A program made the position numbers and the translations under genes. A stretch of 64,000 nucleotides of DNA. Source: Ferrovibrio sp036381655 (GTDB lineage Bacteria; Pseudomonadota; Alphaproteobacteria; Ferrovibrionales; Ferrovibrionaceae). The DNA is taken from the NCBI RefSeq assembly GCF_036381655.1, contig NZ_DASVCJ010000065.1:1-64000 (forward strand). The letters run 5' to 3'. Positions 42,875 to 53,975 of this stretch are shown piece by piece; the stretch's first letter is position 1; the number at the start of each line of letters is the position of its first letter. Below the pieces are notes generated by a model. That model had not been told where the DNA came from and made no database searches. It saw only the letters and a program-made list of their open reading frames with translations.

Positions 42875-45800
42875 TCAAAAATAAGCCTGGAGCGGAGCCA
42901 CGGCAAGGCTCCCTGCCCGCAGGGCCTCGATTGCGCGCACCGCCGCCTTCGCGCCGGCGACGGTGGTGAAATACGGAATCTTGTTCATCAGCGCCGTGCG
43001 ACGCAGATCGAAGCTGTCGCGGATCGAAGCGGCGCCTTCGGAGGTGTTGAACACCAGATGGACTTCGCCATTCTTCATGGCGTCGACCACGTGCGGCCGC
43101 CCTTCCATCACCTTGTTGACCCGCTTCACTGCGATGCCGTGTTCGCCGAAGAAACGCGCCGTGCCCGAGGTGGCGACAATCTCGAATCCCATGGCGATCA
43201 GGCGCCGCGCCGCGTCCACCAATGCCGGCTTGTCGCCATCGCGGACGGAAATGAAGACACTGCCGGCCAGCGGCAGCACCGTACCGGCGGCGATCTGCGC
43301 CTTCGCAAAAGCCGTGCCGAAGTCGCGGTCGATGCCCATCACCTCGCCGGTCGACTTCATTTCCGGGCCAAGGATGATGTCGACGCCGGGGAAGCGGGCG
43401 AACGGGAAAACGGCCTCCTTCACCGCGACATGGCCGGCACCGGGACGCTTCAGGTCGAAGCTCGACAGCGCCTCGCCGGCCATGACGCGGGATGCGAGCT
43501 TGGCAAGCGGAATGCCGATTGCCTTGGCAACGAAGGGCACCGTGCGCGAGGCGCGCGGATTGACTTCGAGGATATAGACGACGTCGTCCTTCACGGCGTA
43601 TTGCACGTTCATCAAGCCGACCACCTTCAGCGCACGCGCCAGAGCCTGGGTTTGCGTCCTGATTTCCTCGATAATCGGCGCCGCCAGACTGTAGGGCGGC
43701 AATGCGCAGGCGCTGTCGCCGGAATGGATGCCGGCCTCCTCGATATGCTCCATCACGCCGGCAACGAACTGCGTCTCGCCATCCGCCAGGCAGTCGACAT
43801 CGACCTCGATGGCATCCGACAGATAGCTGTCGATCAACACCGGGGACGTGCCGGAAACCTTTACCGCCTCGGTCATGTAACGCTCGAGCTGCGCCGGTGT
43901 GCGCACGATCTCCATGGCGCGGCCGCCCAGCACATAGGAGGGCCGGATCACCACCGGATAGCCGATCCGCGCGATCACGGCGCGCGCCTCCTCTTCCGAG
44001 CGGGCGATGCCGTTGGCCGGCTGCTTGAGCTGCAGTTTCTCCAAAAGCTGCTGGAAACGCTCGCGGTCTTCGGCCAGGTCGATCGCATCCGGCGACGTGC
44101 CCAGAATCGGCACCTTGGCGGCTTCCAGGCCAGCCGCCAGCTTCAGCGGCGTCTGGCCGCCGAACTGCACGATAACGCCCAGCAGCTTGCCCTTCGACTG
44201 CTCGATGCGGACGATCTCCAGCACATCCTCGACCGTCAGCGGCTCGAAATAGAGGCGGTCGGAGGTGTCGTAATCGGTCGAGACGGTCTCCGGATTGCAG
44301 TTGACCATGATGGTCTCGAACCCGGCTTCCTTCAGCGCATAGGCGGCATGCACGCAGCAATAATCGAATTCGATGCCCTGGCCGATACGGTTCGGACCGC
44401 CGCCGAGAATGATGACCTTGGTGCGGTCCGACGGCTGCGCCTCGCATTCGCCCTGGGCGACGGATTCGTAGGTCGAATACATATACGGCGTGCGGCTTTC
44501 GAATTCCGCCGCGCAGGTATCGACCCGCTTGAATACCGGCACCACGCCGGCAGCGCGCCGTTGCGCCGCCACCTCGGCTTCGGTGCGGCCGCTCAACTCG
44601 GCCAGCCGCGCATCGGAGAAGCCCATGCTTTTGAGCGCCTGCAGACCGTCGGCATCCTGCGGCAGGCCCTTTTCACGGATGCGCTGCTCCGCCCGGACGA
44701 TCTCCTCGATCTGCTCGAGGAACCAGGGATCGTACTTGCAGGCGGCATGGACCTCGGCAATCGACAGGCCATGCCGGAAAGCCTGCGCGATCACCAGCAG
44801 GCGATCCGGCGTCGGCTTGGCCAGGGCAGCGATGATCGCCTCCTTGCCATCGGCTTCATCCGCGTCCTGTATCTCGACTTCATTCAGGCCGGTCAGCCCG
44901 GTTTCCATCGAGCGCAGCGCCTTCTGCAGGCTTTCCTGGAAGCAGCGGCCCATCGACATCGCTTCGCCGACGGACTTCATCGAGGTATTGAGCAACCGCT
45001 CGGTGCCGGGGAACTTCTCGAAGGTGAAGCGCGGCATCTTGGTGACGACATAGTCGATCGTCGGCTCGAAGGAGGCCGGCGTCACCCCGGTGATATCGTT
45101 CATCAACTCGTCGAGCGTGTAGCCCACCGCCAGCTTGGCGGCGACCTTGGCGATCGGGAAACCGGTCGCCTTGGAAGCCAGGGCAGACGAGCGCGAGACG
45201 CGCGGATTCATCTCGATGACGACCATGCGGCCATCGGCCGGGTTCACGGCGAACTGCACGTTGGAGCCGCCGGTCTCGACGCCGATCTCGCGCAGCACCG
45301 CCATCGAGGCGTCGCGCATGATCTGGTATTCCTTGTCGGTCAGGGTCAGCGCCGGCGCCACCGTGACGCTGTCGCCGGTATGCACACCCATCGGATCGAC
45401 ATTTTCGATCGAGCAGACGATGATGCAGTTGTCCTTGCGGTCGCGGACAACCTCCATCTCGTATTCCTTCCAGCCGAGCACCGATTCGTCGATCAGCACC
45501 TCGGTGGTCGGCGAGGCATCGAGCCCGCGCAGCACGATCTCGTCGAATTCCTCATGCGTATAGGCGATGCCGCCGCCGGTGCCGGCCAAGGTGAAGGACG
45601 GCCGGATCACGGCCGGCAGGCCGACATGCGAGAGCAGCGCCCGCGCTTCTTCCAGCGTATGCGCCGTGCCCGAGCGCGGCATGTCGAGACCGATCTTGGT
45701 CATTGCCTGGCGGAACAGCTCGCGGTCCTCGGCCTTGGCGATCGCCTCGCGGCTGGCGCCGATCAGCTTCACGCCGAACTTCTCCAGCACCCCCATCTCG

Positions 45801-46108
45801 GCCAGGCGCATCGCGGTATTGAGCGCCGTCTGCCCACCCATGGTCGGCAGCAGCGCGTCCGGCCGCTCCTTCTCGATCACCTTGGCGACGATCTCCGGCG
45901 TGATCGGCTCGACATATGTCGCATCCGCCAGCCCCGGATCGGTCATGATCGTCGCCGGGTTCGAGTTGATCAGGATGACGCGATAGCCTTCCGCTCTCAG
46001 CGCCTTGCAGGCCTGCGTGCCGGAATAGTCGAATTCGCAGGCCTGACCGATCACGATGGGGCCGGCGCCGATGATCAGGATGCTTTTTATGTCGGTACGT
46101 TTGGGCAT
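42875..46108 (-). CDS. carB: Carbamoyl-phosphate synthase large subunit
   Basis: A 1077-residue enzyme making carbamoyl phosphate from bicarbonate, ammonia and two ATP for arginine and pyrimidine synthesis. It begins MPKRTDIKSILIIGAGPIVIGQACEFDYSG, has a duplicated ATP-grasp organisation (second copy begins VIILGGGPNRIGQGIEFDYC near residue 560) and ends with an MGS-like allosteric domain (FISVRDGDKPALVDAARRL). It is 33 bases after carA. A 1487-codon open frame on the opposite strand is only the shadow of its GC-rich codons. Confidence 0.99.
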   Translation of the reverse strand: MPKRTDIKSILIIGAGPIVIGQACEFDYSGTQACKALRAEGYRVILINSNPATIMTDPGLADATYVEPITPEIVAKVIEKERPDALLPTMGGQTALNTAMRLAEMGVLEKFGVKLIGASREAIAKAEDRELFRQAMTKIGLDMPRSGTAHTLEEARALLSHVGLPAVIRPSFTLAGTGGGIAYTHEEFDEIVLRGLDASPTTEVLIDESVLGWKEYEMEVVRDRKDNCIIVCSIENVDPMGVHTGDSVTVAPALTLTDKEYQIMRDASMAVLREIGVETGGSNVQFAVNPADGRMVVIEMNPRVSRSSALASKATGFPIAKVAAKLAVGYTLDELMNDITGVTPASFEPTIDYVVTKMPRFTFEKFPGTERLLNTSMKSVGEAMSMGRCFQESLQKALRSMETGLTGLNEVEIQDADEADGKEAIIAALAKPTPDRLLVIAQAFRHGLSIAEVHAACKYDPWFLEQIEEIVRAEQRIREKGLPQDADGLQALKSMGFSDARLAELSGRTEAEVAAQRRAAGVVPVFKRVDTCAAEFESRTPYMYSTYESVAQGECEAQPSDRTKVIILGGGPNRIGQGIEFDYCCVHAAYALKEAGFETIMVNCNPETVSTDYDTSDRLYFEPLTVEDVLEIVRIEQSKGKLLGVIVQFGGQTPLKLAAGLEAAKVPILGTSPDAIDLAEDRERFQQLLEKLQLKQPANGIARSEEEARAVIARIGYPVVIRPSYVLGGRAMEIVRTPAQLERYMTEAVKVSGTSPVLIDSYLSDAIEVDVDCLADGETQFVAGVMEHIEEAGIHSGDSACALPPYSLAAPIIEEIRTQTQALARALKVVGLMNVQYAVKDDVVYILEVNPRASRTVPFVAKAIGIPLAKLASRVMAGEALSSFDLKRPGAGHVAVKEAVFPFARFPGVDIILGPEMKSTGEVMGIDRDFGTAFAKAQIAAGTVLPLAGSVFISVRDGDKPALVDAARRLIAMGFEIVATSGTARFFGEHGIAVKRVNKVMEGRPHVVDAMKNGEVHLVFNTSEGAASIRDSFDLRRTALMNKIPYFTTVAGAKAAVRAIEALRAGSLAVAPLQAYF

Positions 46109-46141
46109 GATCCACCTGGGGCAGCGAAGACGCGAAGCGTT

Positions 46142-47317
46142 TCAGCCGCGTTGCTGCTCCATCAACTTGACGAAGCGCTCGAAGAGATAATGGCTGTCCT
46201 GCGGCCCCGGCGAGGCTTCCGGATGATACTGGACCGAGAAAACCGGCTTGTCCTTCAGTTTCAGGCCCTCGTTGGAGCCGTCGAACAGCGAGACATGCGT
46301 GCGCTCGACATTCGCCGGCAGGCTGTCATCGACCACGCAGAAGCCATGATTCTGGCTGGTGATCTCCACCTTGCCGGTCTCGATGTCCTTGACCGGATGA
46401 TTGGCGCCGCGATGGCCGCGATGCATCTTCTCCGTCCGGCCGCCGAGCGCCAGCGCCATCATCTGATGGCCCAGGCAGATGCCGAAGACAGGCTTGCCGC
46501 TGTCGATCAGCGTCTTGATCGTGGGCACGGCATATTTGCCGGTGGCTGCCGGATCGCCGGGACCGTTCGACAGGAACACACCATCCGGATTGTGGCGCAG
46601 AACGTCTTCCGCCGGCGTATCGGCCGGCACGACGGTGACCTTGCACCCCACATCCGCGAGACAGCGCAGGATGTTGCGCTTGATGCCGAAATCCAGCGCG
46701 ACGACACGGAATTTCGGCTGTTCCAGCTTGCCGTAGCCTTGGCCCAGGCTCCAGCGCGTCTCGTCCCAGGTATAGGTCTGCCGGCAGCTCACCTCGGCGG
46801 CGAGGTCCATGCCTTCCAGGCCAGGCCATGCCTTCGCCTTGGCATGCAAAGCCGCCAGATCGAACTTGCCGTCCCTGCGATGGGCGATCACGCCGTTCGG
46901 CGCGCCGCCATCGCGGATGCGTCGCGTCATGGCGCGGGTATCGATGCCGCTGACGCCGACCAGGGCCCGCAGCTTCAGCCAATCGTTGAAATGGCTGTTG
47001 CTGCGGAAATTCGATGGGCTGGTGATCGGCGCGCGCAGGATCAAGCCGCGTGCTGCAATCCCCTGGGTTTCGATATCCTCGCTGTTGGTGCCGGTATTGC
47101 CGATATGCGGGAAGGTGAAGGTGATGATCTGCCCGGCATAGGACGGATCGGTCAGGATTTCCTGATAGCCCGTCATCGAGGTGTTGAAGCAGACCTCGCC
47201 GACCGTTTCTCCTTCGGCGCCCAGGCCATGACCCCAGAACACGCTGCCATCGGCCAGCACCACCACACCCGTATAGCCCGGGCCCGGCGGTGCGGCGTAT
47301 TTCTGTGTCTCGGCCAT
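46142..47317 (-). CDS. carA: Carbamoyl-phosphate synthase small subunit
   Basis: A 391-residue glutaminase subunit that passes ammonia to CarB. The class I amidotransferase motif PVFGICLGHQMMALALGG holds the nucleophile Cys, with the triad completed at YHPEASPGP. The N-terminal domain GSVFWGHGLGAEGETVGEVCFNTSMTGYQEILTDPSYAGQ is diagnostic. I chose the ATG at 47317, with GGAGAG upstream; the open frame reaches a GTG at 47332. The leader contains a terminator-like hairpin at 47375-47416. Confidence 0.98.
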   Translation of the reverse strand: MAETQKYAAPPGPGYTGVVVLADGSVFWGHGLGAEGETVGEVCFNTSMTGYQEILTDPSYAGQIITFTFPHIGNTGTNSEDIETQGIAARGLILRAPITSPSNFRSNSHFNDWLKLRALVGVSGIDTRAMTRRIRDGGAPNGVIAHRRDGKFDLAALHAKAKAWPGLEGMDLAAEVSCRQTYTWDETRWSLGQGYGKLEQPKFRVVALDFGIKRNILRCLADVGCKVTVVPADTPAEDVLRHNPDGVFLSNGPGDPAATGKYAVPTIKTLIDSGKPVFGICLGHQMMALALGGRTEKMHRGHRGANHPVKDIETGKVEITSQNHGFCVVDDSLPANVERTHVSLFDGSNEGLKLKDKPVFSVQYHPEASPGPQDSHYLFERFVKLMEQQRG

Positions 47318-47374
47318 GATCCGGCTCTCCACTCAAGCAAGGCTACGCCGGGCGGGCGGCGTAGCTCTGGCCGC

Positions 47375-47416
47375 AAAAAACCACCGGAGGGCGATGCGAG
47401 GACCCGACTCCGGCGG
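47375..47416 (-). terminator. Attenuator-like hairpin in the carA leader
   Basis: On the minus strand CCGCCGGAG (47416-47408), an 18-base loop and CTCCGGTGG (47389-47381) form a 9-base stem with one G-T pair, followed by six T (47380-47375). It lies 58 bases upstream of the carA ATG, downstream of two candidate promoters, where a terminator would control readthrough into carAB. Confidence 0.6.
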
Positions 47417-47426
47417 TACGGCACAG

Positions 47427-47504
47427 ATTATAACGATGGTGCGGCACGTGATGTATGCCGCGCTAACCGGGGGCGGACCATATCAAAACGGAAGCCGTCG
47501 TCAA
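47427..47504 (-). promoter_or_regulatory. Candidate tandem promoters of carAB
   Basis: Upstream candidate: TTGACG (47504-47499), a 16-base spacer and TATGGT (47482-47477). Downstream candidate: a perfect TATAAT (47432-47427) without a good -35. Tandem promoters also drive carAB in enterobacteria, but the match here is by eye only. Confidence 0.5.
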
Positions 47505-47629
47505 GCCCGGTTCTCAACTGAAAATTATAACAGGATCAAAGGGTTATTCTTTTTGCGTGATCCGGTCGCATGGGCTATGCTGCGCCCCTTCCAAAAACCC
47601 CCGATTCCGTTACCGCAGAGGGAATGCTG

Positions 47630-48088
47630 ATGCTGCGCGAAAAGCTTAACCAGGCGCTCAAGGATGCCATGAAGGCAAAGGATACGCGCCGTATTGCCAC
47701 TTTGCGCCTCATCCTGGCTGCCCTGAAGGACCGCGATATCGCTGCGCGGACCAGCGGCGACGATCGGACCGGCATTGCCGATACCGACATCCTTTCGATG
47801 CTGCAGACCATGGTACGCCAGCGCCGCGAGTCGATTGCCGCCTACGAGCAGGGTGGCCGGCTCGATCTGGTCGAGCAGGAGAAGGAAGAGATCGCGATCA
47901 TCGAGGGATTCCTGCCCCAGCAGCTGTCGGAGGCGGAAGTGGAGGCTGCCGCCAAGGCCGCCGTCGCCGAGGTCGGCGCCCAGGGAATCAAGGACATGGG
48001 CAAGGCGATGGGCGTCCTGAAGGCGAAATATGCCGGCCAGATGGATTTCGCCAAGGCCGCGGCAGTCCTGAAAGAGCTTCTGAGCTAG
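47630..48088 (+). CDS. GatB/YqeY domain-containing protein
   Basis: A 152-residue helical protein of the YqeY family, related to the tail of GatB and thought to act with tRNA or translation factors. I chose the ATG at 47630, with AGAGGGA 8 bases upstream. The text MLREKLNQALKDAMKAKD, LRLILAALKDRDI and EIAIIEGFLPQQLSEAEVE, ending MGKAMGVLKAKYAGQMDFAKAA, is diagnostic. It precedes dnaG and rpoD, as in many proteobacteria where yqeY forms part of the macromolecular-synthesis operon. Confidence 0.95.
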   Translation: MLREKLNQALKDAMKAKDTRRIATLRLILAALKDRDIAARTSGDDRTGIADTDILSMLQTMVRQRRESIAAYEQGGRLDLVEQEKEEIAIIEGFLPQQLSEAEVEAAAKAAVAEVGAQGIKDMGKAMGVLKAKYAGQMDFAKAAAVLKELLS

Positions 48089-48150
48089 TCTTTTCATTGC
48101 TACTCTGCGGGGCTGTCCCGGGTCCAGGATGGGCCTGGGAGTGAGGGGCT

Positions 48151-49995
48151 ATGGCGTTTCCTGATTCTTTTCTGGAAGAGCTGCGCAACCGCGTCCCCCT
48201 GTCCGGGGTGGTCGGCCGCTCGGTGCGGCTGATTAAGCGCGGCCGCGAATTCACCGGCCTCTGCCCCTTCCATAACGAAAAGACCCCCTCGTTCACGGTC
48301 AACGACGACAAGGGCTTCTTCCATTGCTTCGGCTGCGGCGCCCATGGCGATGTGATCGGCTTCGCCATGCGCAGTTCCGGCCTGTCCTTCCCGGAAGCGG
48401 TCGAACAATTGGCTCAGGAGGCAGGGCTGGCCGTCCCCCGCTTGCGCCCGGAAGATCGCGACAAAGCCGAACAATCGGCGACCTTGGGCAAGGCGCTGGA
48501 AGAAGCCGCCAAATGGTTCCAGACGCAATTGCAGGCCAATGCCGGCGTCGAGGCGCGCGCCTATCTGCAGCGACGCGGCCTGCGGCAGGAAACCATCGAG
48601 CGTTTCCGCCTCGGCTATGCGCCGAATTCCCGTACCGCCTTGAAAGAGGCCATGCTGGCGCGAGGCATCCCCGAGGCATTGCTCATCGAATCCGGCCTGC
48701 TGATCAAGCCCGAGGATGGCGGCGCGACCTACGACCGCTTCCGCCATCGGGTGATGTTTCCGATCGGCGACCGGCGCGGCCGGGTAATTGCCTTCGGCGG
48801 CCGCGCGCTCGATCCCGATGCGCCGGCGAAATACCTCAATTCGCCGGAAACTCCCCTCTTCCATAAAGGCCACAACCTTTACAACCATGCCATCGCCCGC
48901 GAAGCCGCCCGCGAGGCCGGCGGCGTGGTGGTGGTCGAAGGCTATATGGATGTCATCGCCCTGGCCCAGGCCGGCATCGGCCATGCCGTGGCGCCGCTCG
49001 GGACGGCGCTCACCGAGGATCAGATGGCCCTGCTCTGGCGCATGAGCAACGAGCCGATCCTGTGCTTCGACGGCGACTCGGCCGGCTGGCGGGCGGCCCT
49101 GCGGGCCGCCGACCGGGCCCTGCCGCTTCTGGAGCCGGGCCGGTCTTTCCGTTTTGCCATCCTGCCCGGCGGTCAGGATCCGGACGATCTGGTCCGCGGC
49201 CAGGGCCGCGCGGCAATGGAGCAGATTCTGTCGGCCGCCCTGCCGCTGGCCGATATCCTGTGGCGCAAGGAAACCGAGGGACGGCCGCTGGACACGCCGG
49301 AACGCCGCGCCGCCCTGGACGCTGCCCTGATGGGGCTCGCCAATCAGATCAAGAGCCCCGCCGTCCAGAACCACTATAAAGACCATTTCCGAGGCCGCCT
49401 CCGGACCCTGTTTGCGCCGGCACGGCAGTTTTCCCCTAATTTCCAGGCCGGCCGCCGCCCTGGAGCGGGCAATTGGCGCAATCCGGGCCCCTTGCCGCCG
49501 GCCAGCCCTCCGCCGCCGCAGCCCGACCGCTCCAGCCGGACCGAGCGGGCCCTGCTGATCGCGGTGCTGACCCATCCCTGGCTGCTGGAGGAACATGGCG
49601 AGGCCTTTGCCGCACTGGCTTTCCCCCAGGGTCCGCTTGACAGCCTTAAGAGCCGGATTCTAGAAGAGGCTTCCCGCCATCCGGGTCTTGACGGCGAGGC
49701 CTTTACAGCCCATTTGAGGCAACAAGGACTCGGAGCGCAGCTCGACCTATTGATCGGCGAGACCGGACGGGTTCTTGAGCCGTTTGCACGAGCAGGCACC
49801 GCCCCGGACAAGGTCGAAAGAGGTTGGTGGCAGGCCGTGCAGCGTTACCGGTTAACGGAGCTGGAACAGGAGCTGGCAGCGGCGGAAGCCGATCTTGCCA
49901 ATAATACGAATCCCGAAGCATGGCAGCGGTTTATGGCCTTGAAAGCAGAGGTTGGTTCTGCACGCAGCCAGGTTTCGATATCGGACCAGGATTGA
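48151..49995 (+). CDS. dnaG: DNA primase
   Basis: A 614-residue enzyme that makes RNA primers at the replication fork. The CHC2 zinc finger is in FTGLCPFHNEKTPSFTVNDDKGFFHCFGCGAHGDV, and the TOPRIM core includes VVVVEGYMDVIALAQAG and FDGDSAGWRAA. The C-terminal helicase-binding domain starts after about residue 430, following a Pro-rich linker. It lies 62 bases after yqeY and 65 bases before rpoD. Confidence 0.98.
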   Translation: MAFPDSFLEELRNRVPLSGVVGRSVRLIKRGREFTGLCPFHNEKTPSFTVNDDKGFFHCFGCGAHGDVIGFAMRSSGLSFPEAVEQLAQEAGLAVPRLRPEDRDKAEQSATLGKALEEAAKWFQTQLQANAGVEARAYLQRRGLRQETIERFRLGYAPNSRTALKEAMLARGIPEALLIESGLLIKPEDGGATYDRFRHRVMFPIGDRRGRVIAFGGRALDPDAPAKYLNSPETPLFHKGHNLYNHAIAREAAREAGGVVVVEGYMDVIALAQAGIGHAVAPLGTALTEDQMALLWRMSNEPILCFDGDSAGWRAALRAADRALPLLEPGRSFRFAILPGGQDPDDLVRGQGRAAMEQILSAALPLADILWRKETEGRPLDTPERRAALDAALMGLANQIKSPAVQNHYKDHFRGRLRTLFAPARQFSPNFQAGRRPGAGNWRNPGPLPPASPPPPQPDRSSRTERALLIAVLTHPWLLEEHGEAFAALAFPQGPLDSLKSRILEEASRHPGLDGEAFTAHLRQQGLGAQLDLLIGETGRVLEPFARAGTAPDKVERGWWQAVQRYRLTELEQELAAAEADLANNTNPEAWQRFMALKAEVGSARSQVSISDQD

Positions 49996-50060
49996 GCCGT
50001 TCCAACCGGGGCGGCTTTGTAGTTTTTTTCGACGCTGAATAGGACGAGTTAGGAACCGGC

Positions 50061-52115
<2,055 letters not shown>

Positions 52116-52124
52116 GAGGCACGG

Positions 52125-52150
52125 CGCCTCGGTATCTGCCGGGGCGTTTT
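52125..52150 (+). terminator. Terminator after rpoD
   Basis: CGCCTCGG-TATCTG-CCGGGGCG is an 8-base stem with one T-G pair, followed by TTTT at 52147-52150. It lies between the rpoD stop and tRNA-Ile, so the tRNA probably has its own promoter or relies on readthrough. Confidence 0.75.
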
Positions 52151-52162
52151 CCTCGCGCTTCC

Positions 52163-52239
52163 GGGCCTGTAGCTCAAGTGGTTAGAGCCGGCCGCTCATA
52201 ACGGTCTGGTTGCAGGTTCGAGTCCTGCCGGGCCCACCA
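52163..52239 (+). tRNA. tRNA-Ile2 (CAU anticodon, lysidine type); tRNA-Met possible
   Basis: A complete cloverleaf: acceptor GGGCCTG/CGGGCCC, D arm GCTC...GAGC, anticodon stem GGCCG/CGGTC with loop CTCATAA, T arm with TTCGAGT, discriminator A and an encoded CCA ending at 52239. The CTCATAA loop and location resemble the tRNA-Ile that reads AUA after TilS modifies C to lysidine; an elongator Met identity cannot be fully excluded by eye. Confidence 0.93.
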
Positions 52240-52352
52240 TTTCCCCTCGCGATTATTTTCCGCCAGCAGCCGAAACTGTGACGGATTCTGCTATTTCGCC
52301 CTGCGCTCGGGGTGTAATCTTCCCCCAGGCGCATGCGAAAACAGTCCCTGCC

Positions 52353-53165
52353 ATGACCGACACCGCAACCGGCATCCGCCGCAAGCTCACGACGATCTTC
52401 TGTGCCGATGTCCAGGGCTACAGCGCCCTGGTGGAACAGGATGAGGTCGGCACCATCGCCCGCCTCAAGCAATACCGCGCGGCGATGGTGGAGGAGATCG
52501 AGCGGCGCCAGGGCCGCGTGATCAACACCTGGGGCGATGGCCTGCTTGCTGAATTCGCCTCGCCGGTCGAAGCCGTCTCCTGCGCCGTCGAGGTGCAGCG
52601 CCGCCTCGAAATCCTGAATGGTGGAGAAGCGGAACGGCCGCCGATGCAGTTTCGCATCGGCATCAATCTCGGCGATGTCATGGTCGAGGGCGACGACCTT
52701 TATGGCGAAGGGGTGAATGTCGCCGCGCGGCTGGAATCCCTGGCCGAACCCGGCGGCATCTGCATTTCAGGCACCGTATTCGAACAGGTCCGCAAGAAGA
52801 TCAATGTCGGGTTTTCGTTCCTGGGCAAGCGCGAGATCAAGAATATCGCCGAGCCCGTGCCGGCCTACCACGTATTGCTCGATCAGAAGACCGAAGCGAC
52901 GACGCCGCGCCGAACGGATGATGGGGCATCTCCTGGCGCTCTCCGTCAGCCGGAGGTCGTGAACAGGGCGATGGCGGAGTGGACGCGCCTTGCCTGGCGG
53001 TTCGGGGTCATCCTGGCTGGCCTGATCATCATCAACTTGCTGACGTCGCACCGTACGTTGTGGTTCGTCTGGCCGATGCTTGGAATGGGGCTGTTCCTGG
53101 CGCTGCGTTTTCCCTTCGGGTCCTTTCCGGAAGGACTATGGCCGCCGCGCCGCCGCGACGGCTGA
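52353..53165 (+). CDS. Class III adenylate/guanylate cyclase with C-terminal membrane segments
   Basis: A 270-residue protein in which the cyclase domain comes first: IFCADVQGYSALVEQDE (first metal Asp), INTWGDGLLAEF (second Asp), then FRIGINLGDVMVEGDDLYGEGVNVAARLE. After about residue 190 come two membrane segments (FGVILAGLIIINLLT, LWFVWPMLGMGLFLALRF). Start ATG at 52353; the frame extends upstream without support. This reverse order (catalytic domain, then membrane anchor) occurs in the family of pH/adenylate cyclases of alphaproteobacteria. Product not determinable by eye. Confidence 0.92.
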   Translation: MTDTATGIRRKLTTIFCADVQGYSALVEQDEVGTIARLKQYRAAMVEEIERRQGRVINTWGDGLLAEFASPVEAVSCAVEVQRRLEILNGGEAERPPMQFRIGINLGDVMVEGDDLYGEGVNVAARLESLAEPGGICISGTVFEQVRKKINVGFSFLGKREIKNIAEPVPAYHVLLDQKTEATTPRRTDDGASPGALRQPEVVNRAMAEWTRLAWRFGVILAGLIIINLLTSHRTLWFVWPMLGMGLFLALRFPFGSFPEGLWPPRRRDG

Positions 53166-53196
53166 TGACCTCGACGTCACGTCCGGCGGTTTTCCG

Positions 53197-53664
53197 TCAA
53201 GGCATTGTCCTGAAGGCTTCGATATTGCGGTGCTGACCGGTCGAAAAGCCGATCCGCTGATGTGCGCCTTCCGTTACCCAGGCGCCGGGCGCCAGCCAGA
53301 AAATCAATGCAAAGCAGCAGAATCCGGCAGCAATCAGCACGGCATAGAGGGCACAGCGCAGATAGATTTCGCGCAATGTACCGGTGATGATCCGCTGCGC
53401 CGCCTCGGGCCGCAGTTCGATCTGCCGGTTCAGCAGCAGCCAGACCTCGGTCCGCCTATACGAGCGATGCGTCACCCATGTCGCCTTGAGCAGCAGGACA
53501 CAGGCGACGATCAGGGTGAGGATCGCTCCCGATTTGATCGCTTGGAGCGGATCGGCAATCAGGCCGATCATGACGCACCAGATCGCCAAACCGGCGAAGA
53601 AGCAACCGCGACCGACCGAGTGAACCGCCAATGTCCTGACCCGCATTTCGATCGGTTCAGGCAT
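53197..53664 (-). CDS. Small membrane protein, unknown
   Basis: A 155-residue protein with four membrane segments: GRGCFFAGLAIWCVMIGLI, AILTLIVACVLLLKA, LRCALYAVLIAAGFCCFALIFWLAPG and a short N-terminal one. The region between helices 2 and 3 is polar (THRSYRRTEVWLLLNRQIELRPEAAQRII). I recognise no domain. It lies 11 bases downstream of the previous small membrane protein gene and is probably co-transcribed with it. Confidence 0.65.
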   Translation of the reverse strand: MPEPIEMRVRTLAVHSVGRGCFFAGLAIWCVMIGLIADPLQAIKSGAILTLIVACVLLLKATWVTHRSYRRTEVWLLLNRQIELRPEAAQRIITGTLREIYLRCALYAVLIAAGFCCFALIFWLAPGAWVTEGAHQRIGFSTGQHRNIEAFRTMP

Positions 53665-53675
53665 GGCCGCTCCGC

Positions 53676-53975
53676 TCAGATAAGGCCAGGCAGGGTCAGC
53701 AGGATCGCGCTCCCCAGCCACACCAGCATGGATATCTGATCGCTCTGCTGGCGCCCGGTGAAACGTTCGAACAGCGCCGCCGGCACCCCGGACAGCACCA
53801 GCGTCGAAACGGATACAATCAATGACGTGCCATAGAGGATGGCGATCGAACTGCGCGGCGCGAATTCCGGCAGCCAGACCGGCGCCAGGATGAAGACCAG
53901 CGGCACCAAGGGCGAGACGAAGCCGTTGATCAGTGTCACGCCGAGCACGGCGACGAACAAATTGCGCGGATTCAT
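53676..53975 (-). CDS. Small membrane protein, unknown
   Basis: A 99-residue, three-helix membrane protein (NLFVAVLGVTLINGFVSPLVPLVFIL, AILYGTSLIVSVSTLVLSGVPAALFERF, MLVWLGSAILLTLPGLI). The start at 53975 overlaps the end of the upstream gene by 4 bases, which decides it against a longer open frame. Unknown function. Confidence 0.68.
   Translation of the reverse strand: MNPRNLFVAVLGVTLINGFVSPLVPLVFILAPVWLPEFAPRSSIAILYGTSLIVSVSTLVLSGVPAALFERFTGRQQSDQISMLVWLGSAILLTLPGLI

Noticed and set aside
43058..47521. A 1487-codon open frame on the plus strand opposite carB and carA
   Set aside because: It lies exactly opposite two well-conserved genes and its composition (His/Gln/Asp/Arg-rich, no domain pattern) is the usual antisense shadow of GC-rich codons.
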